DNA of 64,000 bases from Neomelitea salexigens DSM 19753 (GTDB taxonomy: Bacteria; Pseudomonadota; Gammaproteobacteria; Pseudomonadales; Spongiibacteraceae), in assembly GCF_000422345.1 (NCBI RefSeq), contig NZ_AULP01000003.1, forward strand, positions 279,213-343,212, written 5' to 3'. Under the pieces are notes generated by a model, which did not search any database, had not been told where the DNA came from, and saw nothing but the letters and a program-made list of their open reading frames with translations. The position numbers were made by a program, and so were the translations under genes. Below, piece after piece: positions 17,332 through 26,368 of this stretch. Positions within the stretch are counted from its first letter, which is position 1. Each line of letters opens with the position of its first letter.

Positions 17332-18715
17332 GATATTTACCAGCTTTACTTTCCGGTTTTTGGTCAGCTACGTCGCGTGGTTGAGTGTGGCGGTATTCAT
17401 GGTATTGGCATTGATTTACGCCTTTATCGCCTACGATTTTTTCAGTGACGTACATCGCTCGGTCAAGCTTGAATTGGAGGCGCTCAGCCAGGCCTATGAG
17501 GAGGGCGGTAGCGAAGCCGTTGACGAATTCGTCGAGGTGCACAGCGGGCCGACGCGACTGATTCGGTTTTTTTACTTTGTTGGCGACGCCGAGCAGCGCA
17601 AAATCGCCGGCAACCTCAATGAGTGGCCCGACGCCAAGGAATACCGCAATGGCTGGATCGGTTTCGACTTTGAGTCCTTAACCAATATGGCCGACCCGGT
17701 CGGCAACGAGTTCGTTGCGCTGTCCACTCAGCTGCCAAGTGGCGAGCGTCTGTTAGTGGCACGTCACTATGCCGATGTGCTTAACAGTACAAAGCTGGTC
17801 GCTGGGGCATTAACGCGTTCCATGGTCGCGACCATTATCCTTGGGACGATCGGCGGTGCGATCACCGCAGGGCTGAGTTTGCGGCGGATCGAGCACATCA
17901 ATACCACCTTGCACCGCATCATGAGCGGCGATTTCTCCGAGCGCATCGATGTTAGCGGCAGTACCGGAGACTTCCGGCGCCTGTCGGAAAACGTCAACCA
18001 GATGCTCGACCGCATTGAGGTGTTGATGACTGGGGTCCGGCAAGTTTCCGATAATATTGCCCACGATTTGAGGACGCCCCTAACGCGCCTTAGAAACAAG
18101 CTCAGCGATTTACACGACGACTGCAGCGACCCCGCCAATCGCGAGCAGGTGGAGGCATTAATAGAGGAAGCGGACGGCTTGCTCGGCACCTTCAGTGCGC
18201 TGCTGCGCATTGCTCAAGTAGAGTCGGGTAACCGTCGTTCCGGTTTTGCCGATGTCGACCTGTGTACCCTTGTTTCTGACGTTATCGAGCTTTATGAGCC
18301 GCTGGCCATGGAGAAAGACCAGCAGTTCAACACCGCGCTGGCGAGGGTGGGCAAAGTAACCGGGGACCGAAATCTGCTCTTTCAAGCGGTGGCGAACCTG
18401 GTGGATAACGCCATCAAGTACACACCGGAAGGTGGTGAGGTGCAGGTTGGCTTATCGGTTGAGCCCGATTGCTACCGCGTGTATGTCGCGGATACGGGCA
18501 TCGGTGTGCCGGATGCTGATCGTGAAAAAGTCTTTCAGCGTTTCTTCCGCGTGGAAAGCAGCCGCGGCTGCCACCCGGGTAATGGTTTGGGCTTGAGTTT
18601 GGTGCATGCGGTGGTGAAATTGCATGACGGCACTATTAGCCTGGAAGATAATCGGCCGGGCCTCAAAGTGGTGATGCGCCTGCCTCGCCAGAGCAGTGCG
18701 AGTAAAAAAGGGTAG
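17318..18715 (+). CDS. Sensor histidine kinase of the two-component pair
   Basis: A 465-residue inner-membrane kinase with an N-terminal helix (~12-38), a periplasmic sensor of about 130 residues, and a second helix near 170-190. HAMP, HisKA with NIAHDLRTPLTRLR (His249) and HATPase with NLVDNAIKYTP, DTGIGVPD and GNGLGLSLV follow. The domain order matches EnvZ/QseC-like kinases that partner OmpR-type regulators. The start lies inside the regulator gene. The signal is unknown. Confidence 0.92.
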   Translation: MILSKIFTSFTFRFLVSYVAWLSVAVFMVLALIYAFIAYDFFSDVHRSVKLELEALSQAYEEGGSEAVDEFVEVHSGPTRLIRFFYFVGDAEQRKIAGNLNEWPDAKEYRNGWIGFDFESLTNMADPVGNEFVALSTQLPSGERLLVARHYADVLNSTKLVAGALTRSMVATIILGTIGGAITAGLSLRRIEHINTTLHRIMSGDFSERIDVSGSTGDFRRLSENVNQMLDRIEVLMTGVRQVSDNIAHDLRTPLTRLRNKLSDLHDDCSDPANREQVEALIEEADGLLGTFSALLRIAQVESGNRRSGFADVDLCTLVSDVIELYEPLAMEKDQQFNTALARVGKVTGDRNLLFQAVANLVDNAIKYTPEGGEVQVGLSVEPDCYRVYVADTGIGVPDADREKVFQRFFRVESSRGCHPGNGLGLSLVHAVVKLHDGTISLEDNRPGLKVVMRLPRQSSASKKG

Positions 18716-18731
18716 GCGGCGCGCCCTTTTT
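18704..18731 (+). terminator. Probable intrinsic terminator after the two-component operon
   Basis: The kinase stop codon lies inside an AAAAAGGG / CCCTTTTT inverted repeat (8 pairs, 11-base loop) ending in a T-run. The symmetry means it could also stop leftward transcription of the gene at 18764-19237. Confidence 0.5.
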
Positions 18732-18763
18732 AGGTCTTGAACTACCGCGAGTGACGTAGCGTC

Positions 18764-19237
18764 TTAGTCGTGGTCGACGATGTGTAGGTGGTCGGTATTG
18801 GGCGTCTTTACCGCGGTTTTTCGTGGCTCTTGAAGGTGACTGCCCACTTGCGCTAAAGAGAGGCCACTCGTGTCTATACTGACGGCATTCACTTGTCGGC
18901 GCTCGTTTTCGCGCAGCACCGGGCTGCCCGTTGGGCACAGTGACAAGGTGTCCTGGCTGTCGCCAATATTCTCAGCGATGGCGCGTTGTTGAGGAGTACC
19001 CTCAGGGCAGGGGCGCGCTTCAGTGAGAATGCCGATTTTGTCGAAACCGGCCTGCAAGCGCTGTACCTCCGCCGCATTGAGTGCCTTGCGAATACGGCTG
19101 CTGCGCCCGCGCAATAGTTTGTCTATTTGGTCGGGCGGGCGCTTAAACAGCGCGGCCAGCTGTTGAACAGCGCGATCACGGTTGCTGCCGACAGCCAGAT
19201 GGCCTGTTAAGAAAAGATCAAAACGTTGCTCTTCCAT
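18764..19237 (-). CDS. Uncharacterised protein with a recurrent ~70-residue N-terminal module
   Basis: A 157-residue protein. Residues ~4-72 (FDLFLTGHLAVGSNRD to LQAGFDKIGI) resemble a small module that recurs at the N-terminus of varied proteobacterial proteins, with the pattern L..LFK....ID.LL.G....I...L....V..L...G. The remainder is polar and probably disordered, with two isolated cysteines. No enzyme motif is visible. The ATG at 19237 is preferred over the GTG one codon upstream. It is convergent with the sensor kinase and diverges from the AraC regulator. Confidence 0.65.
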   Translation of the reverse strand: MEEQRFDLFLTGHLAVGSNRDRAVQQLAALFKRPPDQIDKLLRGRSSRIRKALNAAEVQRLQAGFDKIGILTEARPCPEGTPQQRAIAENIGDSQDTLSLCPTGSPVLRENERRQVNAVSIDTSGLSLAQVGSHLQEPRKTAVKTPNTDHLHIVDHD

Positions 19238-19434
19238 CACTGTTAAGACACTCTGTTATCCATTTGTGCAAGTGAATCTGCTTTTATTACCTTATCTTCA
19301 CAACTTAGCAGACAGTGTAGAGGGGTGTTAACATTCTGGCGGTAATTTTGTGACTTGGTTGGGTCTTGCTCTGCGGTGCGGCGGTTGCAGGAGACAACAA
19401 GCTGTGCATTTGTCCGACACGATTAGCGAAGTTT

Positions 19435-20490
19435 ATGGATCTTGAAGCTGTTCCCAGTCGTTTTGCTCGCTCTCTGCTCAACCTCGCGGTTGAGCGTGGT
19501 TACGATGCGGGCAAAATTCTGCAATATGCGCAGATCCCCTTCAATCCAATAGACAGCCGCAGCGACGGCTATCAGCCTCATATCACCGCGATGCAGTACA
19601 CGCGCCTGTATCAACAGGTAATGAGCCTGATACAGGACGAAGCCTTTGGCTTGATGCTCGGTCACAAGGTGACGCCGGGTGCGTTTCGCATGATGTGTTA
19701 TTGCCTGCTGGGTTGCGACAACCTGGGCAAGGCTATCAAGCGTGCCTGCGAGTTCTTTCGCACCTTCTACGAAGCCGATACCCAGATTCAGTTAGATACG
19801 CGCCGAGACAGTGCAATCGTGGGTTATGGCAGTGTAAAGAAGGGCTTTGCCGGCGACTTTGTGGAGGCCTCCGACCTCTATGGGCTGAGTTTGTGGCACC
19901 GTTTCTTTTGCTGGTTGGTGGGCACAAATATCGAGCTAAAAGAAGTGCGCTTCGCCGGTCAGGCACCCCGGGAGCGGGCGCGGGTGGTGCGCTATCAGCA
20001 GCTGTTCGAATGTCCTGTGTACTACGGTCAACTGCGCGATGAATTTGTATTCGACACGCGCTATCTCAATTTTCCCCTAGTGCAGAACGAGCGCAGCTTA
20101 AAAGAGTTTTTGCGCACTGCACCTTATCCGCTCATGGTGCTGAGCAGTGGTCGTGACGATAGCAGCTTGGTCGCCAGGGTGCGCGCCATGATCGGCCAGG
20201 ACTTCTCGCAAGGTTTCCCCAGCTTTGAACGGATCACCGAGGCCCTCAATATGTCGGCGCCCACACTGCGGCGGCGCCTTAAAAAAGAGGGAACGACTTT
20301 CCAGCAGCTTAAAGACGAGTGTCGGCGTGATGCGGCTATGGCCTACTTGAGTGGCTCGGAGCTCTCCATCAATGGCGTCGCCGCGCTGATGGGATTTACC
20401 GACCCCTCGGCGTTTCACCGCTGTTTCAAAAAGTGGACGGGTATCACGCCGGGCGAGTTTCGTCAGCGAGAGCGCGATAGCGAAGGCTAA
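19435..20490 (+). CDS. AraC-family transcriptional regulator
   Basis: A 351-residue regulator with an N-terminal ligand-binding domain of the arabinose-binding type used by OruR/ArgR-like regulators (~15-200) and a C-terminal double helix-turn-helix. The latter includes MSAPTLRRRLKKEGTTFQQLKDECRRDAAM and the AraC signature ALMGFTDPSAFHRCFKKWTGITPGEFR. The ATG at 19435 matches the family's start; the ribosome site is weak. It reads toward the beta-oxidation operon 151 bases downstream and may control it in response to a fatty-acid or CoA-derived ligand. Confidence 0.9.
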   Translation: MDLEAVPSRFARSLLNLAVERGYDAGKILQYAQIPFNPIDSRSDGYQPHITAMQYTRLYQQVMSLIQDEAFGLMLGHKVTPGAFRMMCYCLLGCDNLGKAIKRACEFFRTFYEADTQIQLDTRRDSAIVGYGSVKKGFAGDFVEASDLYGLSLWHRFFCWLVGTNIELKEVRFAGQAPRERARVVRYQQLFECPVYYGQLRDEFVFDTRYLNFPLVQNERSLKEFLRTAPYPLMVLSSGRDDSSLVARVRAMIGQDFSQGFPSFERITEALNMSAPTLRRRLKKEGTTFQQLKDECRRDAAMAYLSGSELSINGVAALMGFTDPSAFHRCFKKWTGITPGEFRQRERDSEG

Positions 20491-20641
20491 CACCTGTCTT
20501 CTTCAGCTAAGTGGCTGTTAAATAAAACGAAATATCATAGATGTCAGTCCATTGACCGGATATGTTATTGCCCGCATCCCAGCTCAGACGCCATGCTTTG
20601 CCTATTTGACGTAACCCCAATCTACTTTGGCAGGACACAGC

Positions 20642-21841
20642 ATGGCAGACGCTTTTATTTACGATGCGATTCGCACCCCGCGCGGCAAGGGCAAACAGGG
20701 CGGTTCGCTCTATGAAGTAAAACCTATTGACCTGGTGACGAATCTTCTTGAGGAGATGAAAGAGCGCCTCGAATTGGATACCAGCAAGGTCGAAGATTTG
20801 ATCCTCGCCTGTGGCGAGCCAGTCAAGGAGCAGGGACAGAACATTGCCAAGGCGGCACTGGTCTATTCGAGCTGGGACGACATTACTACCGGTGCCCAGC
20901 TTCACCGCTTCTGTGCAGGTGGTCTGGATGCCGTGAATATGGCGGCGGCTAAAGTCGCTTCCGGTTTCGAAGAGCTGGTCGCAGCTGGTGGTGTCGAGTC
21001 CATGTCGCGCCTCGGTATTGGTGCCAGCGGCGGCGCAACCGGCGACCCGTGGGTGGCGATGAAGTCCTACTTTATCTCCCAGGGTTTGGGCGCCGACATG
21101 ATCGCCACCATGGATGGCATCAGCCGTGAAGAGGTGGATGCGTACGCAGCGCGCTCACAGCACCGCGCAGCGCAGGCGCGTGACAATGGCTACTTCAAGT
21201 CCATCGTTCCCGTCCGCGACATGAACGGCGTTGTGGTGTTAGAGCAAGATGAGTTGATTCGCGCTGAAACCACCGCCGAGGGCCTGGCCAAACTGAAGCC
21301 GGCCTTCCAAATGTTCAACGATTTCGGTCACGGCGGCGTCGCCAAACTGAAATACCCCGAGCTGGAAAATATCGAATGTGTGCACACCGCGGGTAACTCC
21401 TCGGGTATTGTCGACGGTGCCGGCCTGGTGCTGATCGGCAGCGAAGCCGCTGGTAAAGAGCAGGGCCTAACACCGCGCGCACGTATCGTTAGCTGTGCGC
21501 TGGTTGGCAGTGAGCCCACCATCATGCTGGACGGTCCCGTTCCCGCTACGCAGAAAGCACTGAAAAAAGCCGGTCTGAGCGTTGATGATATCGACCTGTT
21601 TGAACTCAATGAGGCCTTCGCGTCGGTAGTGCTGCGTTACCAAAACCGTCTCGGTATTCCCGATGAGAAAATTAACGTCAACGGCGGCGCCATCGCCATG
21701 GGTCACCCCATTGGTGCGACGGGTGCAATGATTCTCGGCACCCTGTTGGATGAACTCGAGCGCCGTGACCTGAAGCGCGGCCTGGTTACGCTGTGTGCCG
21801 GCGGTGGTATCGGCATCGCGACCATCATCGAGCGCGTGTAA
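20642..21841 (+). CDS. Acetyl-CoA C-acyltransferase (thiolase)
   Basis: A 399-residue thiolase that cleaves 3-ketoacyl-CoA with CoA in fatty-acid beta-oxidation. The nucleophilic Cys is C91 in [11 protein letters not shown], the catalytic His lies in [15 protein letters not shown] (~357), and the second Cys in CAGGGIG (~388). The ATG at 20642 gives the usual [12 protein letters not shown] beginning. The hydratase/dehydrogenase gene follows 65 bases later, so the two form a FadI/FadJ-like or FadA/FadB-like pair in one operon. Confidence 0.93.
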   Translation: MADAFIYDAIRTPRGKGKQGGSLYEVKPIDLVTNLLEEMKERLELDTSKVEDLILACGEPVKEQGQNIAKAALVYSSWDDITTGAQLHRFCAGGLDAVNMAAAKVASGFEELVAAGGVESMSRLGIGASGGATGDPWVAMKSYFISQGLGADMIATMDGISREEVDAYAARSQHRAAQARDNGYFKSIVPVRDMNGVVVLEQDELIRAETTAEGLAKLKPAFQMFNDFGHGGVAKLKYPELENIECVHTAGNSSGIVDGAGLVLIGSEAAGKEQGLTPRARIVSCALVGSEPTIMLDGPVPATQKALKKAGLSVDDIDLFELNEAFASVVLRYQNRLGIPDEKINVNGGAIAMGHPIGATGAMILGTLLDELERRDLKRGLVTLCAGGGIGIATIIERV

Positions 21842-21906
21842 TTCGCGGGAACAGTGAATTTTTGGCTCGGCACTGGCTGCCGAGCGGCAAAGAGAGATAC
21901 AGAACA

Positions 21907-24081
21907 ATGGGATATATTCGTTTAGAGAAAGACGCAGACGGCATCGTTGAATTGATCTTTGATCAGCCGGGTAAAACTGTAAATACCATGGGCCTGGAAT
22001 ACGACGAGGCCATGCGCGCCGCCGTGGCAGAATTGCAGGGCATGGTCGAGGCTGGCGGCGTTACCGGTATTTATCTGCGCAGTGGCAAGCCCAACCAATT
22101 CTTTGCTGGTGGCGACATCAAAGAGATGTTGGAGATGGATCTGAATCCACCTGCCGATAAGAAAAAAGAAATGTACGACGGCATTATGGCGACCAAAGCG
22201 CCACTGCGTATCCTGGAAACCCTGGGTGTGCCCGTGGCGGTGGGCATGAATGGCCCGGCGCTGGGTGGCGGTTTTGAAATCGCCTTGGCGTGTCACTATC
22301 GCGTGGCCGTCAAAGGCATTCAGATGGGCTTGCCGGAGGCGATGATTGGTTTGATGCCTGGTGCCGGCGGTGTTGTGCGTATGACCTACCTGCTGGGTAT
22401 GCAGGAAGCCATTGGCCTGATTAGCCAGGGTCGACGTTTGAAGGCGGATAAAGCGTTGGAGAAGGGCTTGGTTAATGCCCTGGCCGATGACGAAGCGGAT
22501 ATGCACGCCCAAGCCAAAGCGTGGATCAAGCAAAATGCCAACACTGAGGGCGGCGTTAAGCAACCCTGGGATAGCGAAGGCTACAAAATGCCTGGTGGCG
22601 GCCCTGAAGAGGAAGCCAACCAGGGGCTGACCTTCTTTGGCCCCGCCAATGTTATGGTTCAGACCAAGAATTTGATGCCGGCACAAAACGCCATCTTTGC
22701 CTGTGTGGTTGATTCTGCTCGTGTCGATTTCGATACCGCGCAAAAGATCGAAGGTCGCTATTTCCTCAGCCTGCTGCTGGATCAAACGGCCCGCAACATG
22801 ATGACTGCCTTCTTCGTGCAAATGGAAGCGTTGAATCGCGGCGCCAGCCGCCCGCAGGGCCCTGAGAAATTCAGCTGCCAGAAGCTCGGCATTATTGGCG
22901 CCGGTCAAATGGGTGCGGGTATTGCGACAATGGCCGCTCAGAAAGGCATTGAAGTCGTACTCAAAGATATCAGCATGGAAAATGCTGAGCGCGGTAAGGC
23001 CTACGCCGAAGCCTACTTTGATAAAGGCATCAGCAAGGGTAAGGTGACCGAAGAGAAGAAAGCGGAGTACATGGCGCGCATTCTGCCCAGCGCTGACTAC
23101 GCTGACTTGAAAGGCTGTGAGCTGGTGATTGAGGCGGTATTTGAAGACCGCAAGATCAAGGCAGCGGTAACGCAGGAAACTGAAGCGGCGCTGGATGCCA
23201 GTGCGGTGTTCGCCTCGAATACTTCAGCCTTGCCGATTACCGAGTTGGCGCAGGCGAGTAGCCGCGCTGAAAACTTCATTGGCATGCACTTTTTCTCGCC
23301 CGCTGAAAAGATGCCGCTGGTTGAAATTATTCGCGGCGAAAAGACCAGTGACGAGACCTTGGCGAAAGCCTTTGACTTGGCCCAGCAGCTGGGCAAAACC
23401 CCCATTGTTGTAAACGACGCACCTGGCTTCTTCACCACTCGGGTTATCGGTAAAACGGTATCTCAAGGGGCTGAAATGCTGGAAGAGGGCGTTAATCCGG
23501 TACTTATCGAATCGGCGGCGCGCGACAATGGTTCACCTGTTGGACCGCTGGCGGCGATCGATGAAATCAGCCAGGAAACAGCGTACAAAAACGGCCAGCA
23601 AGCCAAAGCCGATGCAGAAGCGCAGGGCAAAGTGTGGGAAGACAATGCCGCGTCCCGCATTCTCGATCGCATGGTGAATGAGTTCGGGCGTCGCGGTAAA
23701 GTTCACGGCGGTGGCTACTACGAGTACCCCGAAGGTGGCAAAAAGCACATGTGGCCTGGCCTGAAGGAGGCGTATGCGCCAAATGGATACACCGATATGC
23801 CCTACGAAGACATCAAGGATCGCCTTGTCTTCAGCCAATGCCTGGAAGCCGTACGCGCGATGGAAGAAGGCGTGGTAACCAACGTGGGCGACGGCAACAT
23901 CGGTTCCATTATGGGGATTGGCTTTCCCGCGCAAACGGGTGGTGTCTTCCAGGCGATTAATGCCTATGGTTTGAAGGCATTCGTGGCGCGCGCTAAAGAA
24001 CTACAAGCACGCTACGGCGATGTGTTTGCGGTTCCTGCGCTGCTGGAGCAGCGTGCAGAAAGTGACGAGCTGTTCTTGTAG
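21907..24081 (+). CDS. Bifunctional enoyl-CoA hydratase / 3-hydroxyacyl-CoA dehydrogenase (FadB/FadJ-like)
   Basis: A 724-residue trifunctional-alpha-type enzyme that hydrates enoyl-CoA and then oxidises 3-hydroxyacyl-CoA with NAD. The crotonase domain (~1-190) has the oxyanion-hole segments [10 protein letters not shown] and [16 protein letters not shown]. The dehydrogenase starts at ~332 with the Rossmann motif [12 protein letters not shown] and carries [19 protein letters not shown] with the catalytic His. The C-terminal helical domain ends at ELFL. It partners the upstream thiolase. A strong terminator follows the stop. Confidence 0.93.
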   Translation: MGYIRLEKDADGIVELIFDQPGKTVNTMGLEYDEAMRAAVAELQGMVEAGGVTGIYLRSGKPNQFFAGGDIKEMLEMDLNPPADKKKEMYDGIMATKAPLRILETLGVPVAVGMNGPALGGGFEIALACHYRVAVKGIQMGLPEAMIGLMPGAGGVVRMTYLLGMQEAIGLISQGRRLKADKALEKGLVNALADDEADMHAQAKAWIKQNANTEGGVKQPWDSEGYKMPGGGPEEEANQGLTFFGPANVMVQTKNLMPAQNAIFACVVDSARVDFDTAQKIEGRYFLSLLLDQTARNMMTAFFVQMEALNRGASRPQGPEKFSCQKLGIIGAGQMGAGIATMAAQKGIEVVLKDISMENAERGKAYAEAYFDKGISKGKVTEEKKAEYMARILPSADYADLKGCELVIEAVFEDRKIKAAVTQETEAALDASAVFASNTSALPITELAQASSRAENFIGMHFFSPAEKMPLVEIIRGEKTSDETLAKAFDLAQQLGKTPIVVNDAPGFFTTRVIGKTVSQGAEMLEEGVNPVLIESAARDNGSPVGPLAAIDEISQETAYKNGQQAKADAEAQGKVWEDNAASRILDRMVNEFGRRGKVHGGGYYEYPEGGKKHMWPGLKEAYAPNGYTDMPYEDIKDRLVFSQCLEAVRAMEEGVVTNVGDGNIGSIMGIGFPAQTGGVFQAINAYGLKAFVARAKELQARYGDVFAVPALLEQRAESDELFL

Positions 24082-24103
24082 GACGCTCGTATTTTATGAG
24101 TGT

Positions 24104-24131
24104 AAAAGGCCGGCCTATGCCGGCCTTTTTT
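24104..24131. terminator. Bidirectional intrinsic terminator
   Basis: An 11-base perfect stem (AAAAGGCCGGC / GCCGGCCTTTT) with a four-base loop has a T-run on both strands. It sits between the convergent beta-oxidation operon and the ferredoxin reductase gene and overlaps the stop of the latter, so it should end transcription from both sides. Confidence 0.92.
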
Positions 24132-25083
24132 ATGCCCGCTGAGTAAAATCCAGAAAGGACTCGCAGAAGATGTGGGAGCGCGACGCGCCGCGCATAAAAA
24201 GGCGCCGCTGATAGTGCCGTACGAAATCAGTGCTGCCACTCAGGTAGCAGGCGGTGTCGGATAGCGCTCCTAACTCATCAAGCGCATCGTCCAGTTCAGA
24301 GGCGGCCCCGTCTGCCCAGCTGGCGCTTGCCGCGGTGATATCCGTCTGCTCGGCCAGCTTCTCTAACGTCGTGCAGTGGTAGGGTTGCTGTGTCGAGCGA
24401 TAGGCGTGGATCAATGTAATGGGTGTGGCTGGGAGTTCTTGCAGGGCCTGTTGGGCCAGGGCGAGGAGCGGCGCTAGGCCGGTGCCATTACCCAGCAATA
24501 AAATGCGCTTGGTTCGCGCGTCGCTGCGCAGGGTAAAGTCTCCGAGTGGGCCCTGCAGCTTGACCTCACTACCTAACTCGGCGCGGCACAGAGCGTCGCT
24601 AACTTGCCCGCCTTCATAGCGGCGAAGTTGCAGCCTCAAGTTGCCATCGTCGGCGAGGTTGCTCGCGGAATAGCAGCGGTAATCGACGCCGTTTACTGAC
24701 ACACTGAAATACTGACCGGCCTGCCAGCGCAGTGGCGTGCGTAGGGTGAGTTCCCAAACACGCTCGCTCAGGGCACTTCGCGCGACAATACTGGCAGAAT
24801 GTTGGCTATCTTTTGGGGAAACACTACGAATTTCCAGGCCTTCTGAGGGCTGTAATTGGCAACTAAGCGCGATACCGTCGGCTAGCTCATCAGGGCGCAG
24901 CCCCCGTTGGGCACCGTGAATTTGTTGCGCCGCCAGTGGCCCGTCTACTTTGACTCGGCAGCTTTGGCAAGCACCGGCTTGGCAGCCGTGGGGGATCTGC
25001 TGGCGGTGACGCAGTAAACATTGCAGCACTGTCTCTGTTGGCAGGTAGTCCAGGGTTTGATCATTGAAGCGAATGCTGGGCAT
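24130..25083 (-). CDS. Ferredoxin-NAD(P)H reductase with N-terminal [2Fe-2S] domain
   Basis: A 317-residue electron-transfer protein. The N-terminal plant-type ferredoxin domain holds four cluster ligands in the CxxxxCxxC...C pattern (C34, C39, C42, C75). The FAD domain has RCYSASN, and the nucleotide domain LLGNGTGLAPLLAL. This order is typical of reductases that feed oxygenases or desaturases. No oxygenase is adjacent, so the partner is unknown. It diverges from the methyltransferase gene. Confidence 0.88.
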   Translation of the reverse strand: MPSIRFNDQTLDYLPTETVLQCLLRHRQQIPHGCQAGACQSCRVKVDGPLAAQQIHGAQRGLRPDELADGIALSCQLQPSEGLEIRSVSPKDSQHSASIVARSALSERVWELTLRTPLRWQAGQYFSVSVNGVDYRCYSASNLADDGNLRLQLRRYEGGQVSDALCRAELGSEVKLQGPLGDFTLRSDARTKRILLLGNGTGLAPLLALAQQALQELPATPITLIHAYRSTQQPYHCTTLEKLAEQTDITAASASWADGAASELDDALDELGALSDTACYLSGSTDFVRHYQRRLFMRGASRSHIFCESFLDFTQRA

Positions 25084-25201
25084 AGTGAGTTGTCTGCTGC
25101 GAGATAACCCGGAAATGGTACTTTGCCTGGCGTGGGCTGTCAGCGACTTTTTAACGGACGAATAGCCGTGCGTAGCGCAATGGAGCGGAGGGAGAAATAC
25201 G

Positions 25202-25882
25202 GTGGCTGACAGCGAGAAGCAGATAGTAGAGAGCTGGCAAAGGAATGCGGGGCCTTGGGTTGCCGCGCTTGATCAACAGGCAATCGCCAGCCGGGTGGCG
25301 GTAACAAATGGGGCAATTGTTAACGCTGTGCTGAGCCATCATCCGCAACGCGTTCTGGATGTGGGTTGCGGAGAGGGCTGGCTAATGCGCGAGCTTGCTG
25401 GGCACGGCGTTGACGTTGCCGGTTTTGATGCCGTCGCCGAATTGGTGGCGGAGGCAATAGCGCGAGGCAGTAAGAATTGCCAGTGCATTGCCTATGAGGC
25501 GCTAGATACGGTGGCATGGCCGCGAACATTCGATTTGGCGGTGTGCAACTTTTCTCTGCTGGGTGAATCAGTCGAGCAGCCCTTGAGGTCGCTCAAGCGG
25601 GCCTTGTCGGCTAGTGGCCATTTATTGGTGCAAACCTTGCACCCTTGTTTTATTACACGCGGCGAGAGTTACTGCTCAAGGTGGTTAACGGGCAGCTGGG
25701 AGGGCTTGCCTGACCACCTTCATCAACAATTTAAGGATGCGCCGCCGTGGTATTTTCGCACGCTCAGTGACTGGTCTTTAGTATTTCAACGGGCGGGCTA
25801 TAGCATCGCGAACGTTGAGGAGCCAAACGCGGGCAAGGGGGCGATGCCGTTATCCATTCTATTCCATTTGCGCCCCGTGTAA
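25202..25882 (+). CDS. Class I SAM-dependent methyltransferase
   Basis: A 226-residue Rossmann-fold methyltransferase. Motif I is VLDVGCGEGWLMRELA near residue 50, with an acidic second strand (VAGFDAV) and the post-motif FDLAVCNFSLL. The substrate cannot be assigned. GTG at 25202 follows GGAGGGAG. The TM2-domain gene comes 37 bases after its stop and may be co-transcribed. Confidence 0.82.
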   Translation: MADSEKQIVESWQRNAGPWVAALDQQAIASRVAVTNGAIVNAVLSHHPQRVLDVGCGEGWLMRELAGHGVDVAGFDAVAELVAEAIARGSKNCQCIAYEALDTVAWPRTFDLAVCNFSLLGESVEQPLRSLKRALSASGHLLVQTLHPCFITRGESYCSRWLTGSWEGLPDHLHQQFKDAPPWYFRTLSDWSLVFQRAGYSIANVEEPNAGKGAMPLSILFHLRPV

Positions 25883-25919
25883 GGTGGCGTAACGATAGCT
25901 TTGAACATTAGGAGGGAAA

Positions 25920-26339
25920 GTGTCTACCAAGTTGTCTGCACCCGGCAGTGATACTCATAATATCGTTATTGCCTACGTATTGTGGCTATTCGGCTTCATG
26001 GGGGCTCACCGTTTCTATTTGGGACGGCCGATAAGCGGAACACTGTATTTTTTTACCCTGGGCTTGTTTTTTATCGGCTGGATTATCGACTTAGTGTTGA
26101 TTCCCGCCATGGAACGCTCTGCCGATCGACGCTATCAATCAGGCACCGCCAGCTATTCCGTCGCATGGATATTGCTAACCTTTCTGGGTATTTTCGGTTT
26201 GCACCGTTTCTACCTCGGTAAATGGCTGACTGGGATTGTGTATTTACTAACGGGCGGCGTGTTTCTGCTGGGCGTTATATATGATTACTGGACGCTCAAC
26301 GAACAAATCAGCGAGCGCAATACACGCCTTTTTTACTAA
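25920..26339 (+). CDS. Membrane protein with two TM2 domains
   Basis: A 139-residue inner-membrane protein made of two tandem TM2 modules, each with the GxHRFYLG signature (GAHRFYLGRPISG near 28 and GLHRFYLGKWLTG near 93) flanked by hydrophobic helices, four in total. TM2 proteins have no firmly assigned bacterial function. GTG at 25920 follows AGGAGGG. It converges on bcsG with 29 bases between the stops and no clear terminator. Confidence 0.85.
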   Translation: MSTKLSAPGSDTHNIVIAYVLWLFGFMGAHRFYLGRPISGTLYFFTLGLFFIGWIIDLVLIPAMERSADRRYQSGTASYSVAWILLTFLGIFGLHRFYLGKWLTGIVYLLTGGVFLLGVIYDYWTLNEQISERNTRLFY

Positions 26340-26368
26340 TGGGAATGGGGCTTTGGTAAAACGATAAA

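Noticed and set aside
19243..19335. Separated GTTAAGACAC and GTGTTAAC inverted repeats in the region before the AraC gene
   Set aside because: The arms are about 80 bases apart and imperfect; chance cannot be excluded.
21922..22908. A 328-codon open frame antisense to the hydratase/dehydrogenase gene
   Set aside because: Its His/Gln/Arg-rich translation is a shadow of the strongly conserved fad gene on the plus strand; it has no domain and no ribosome site.
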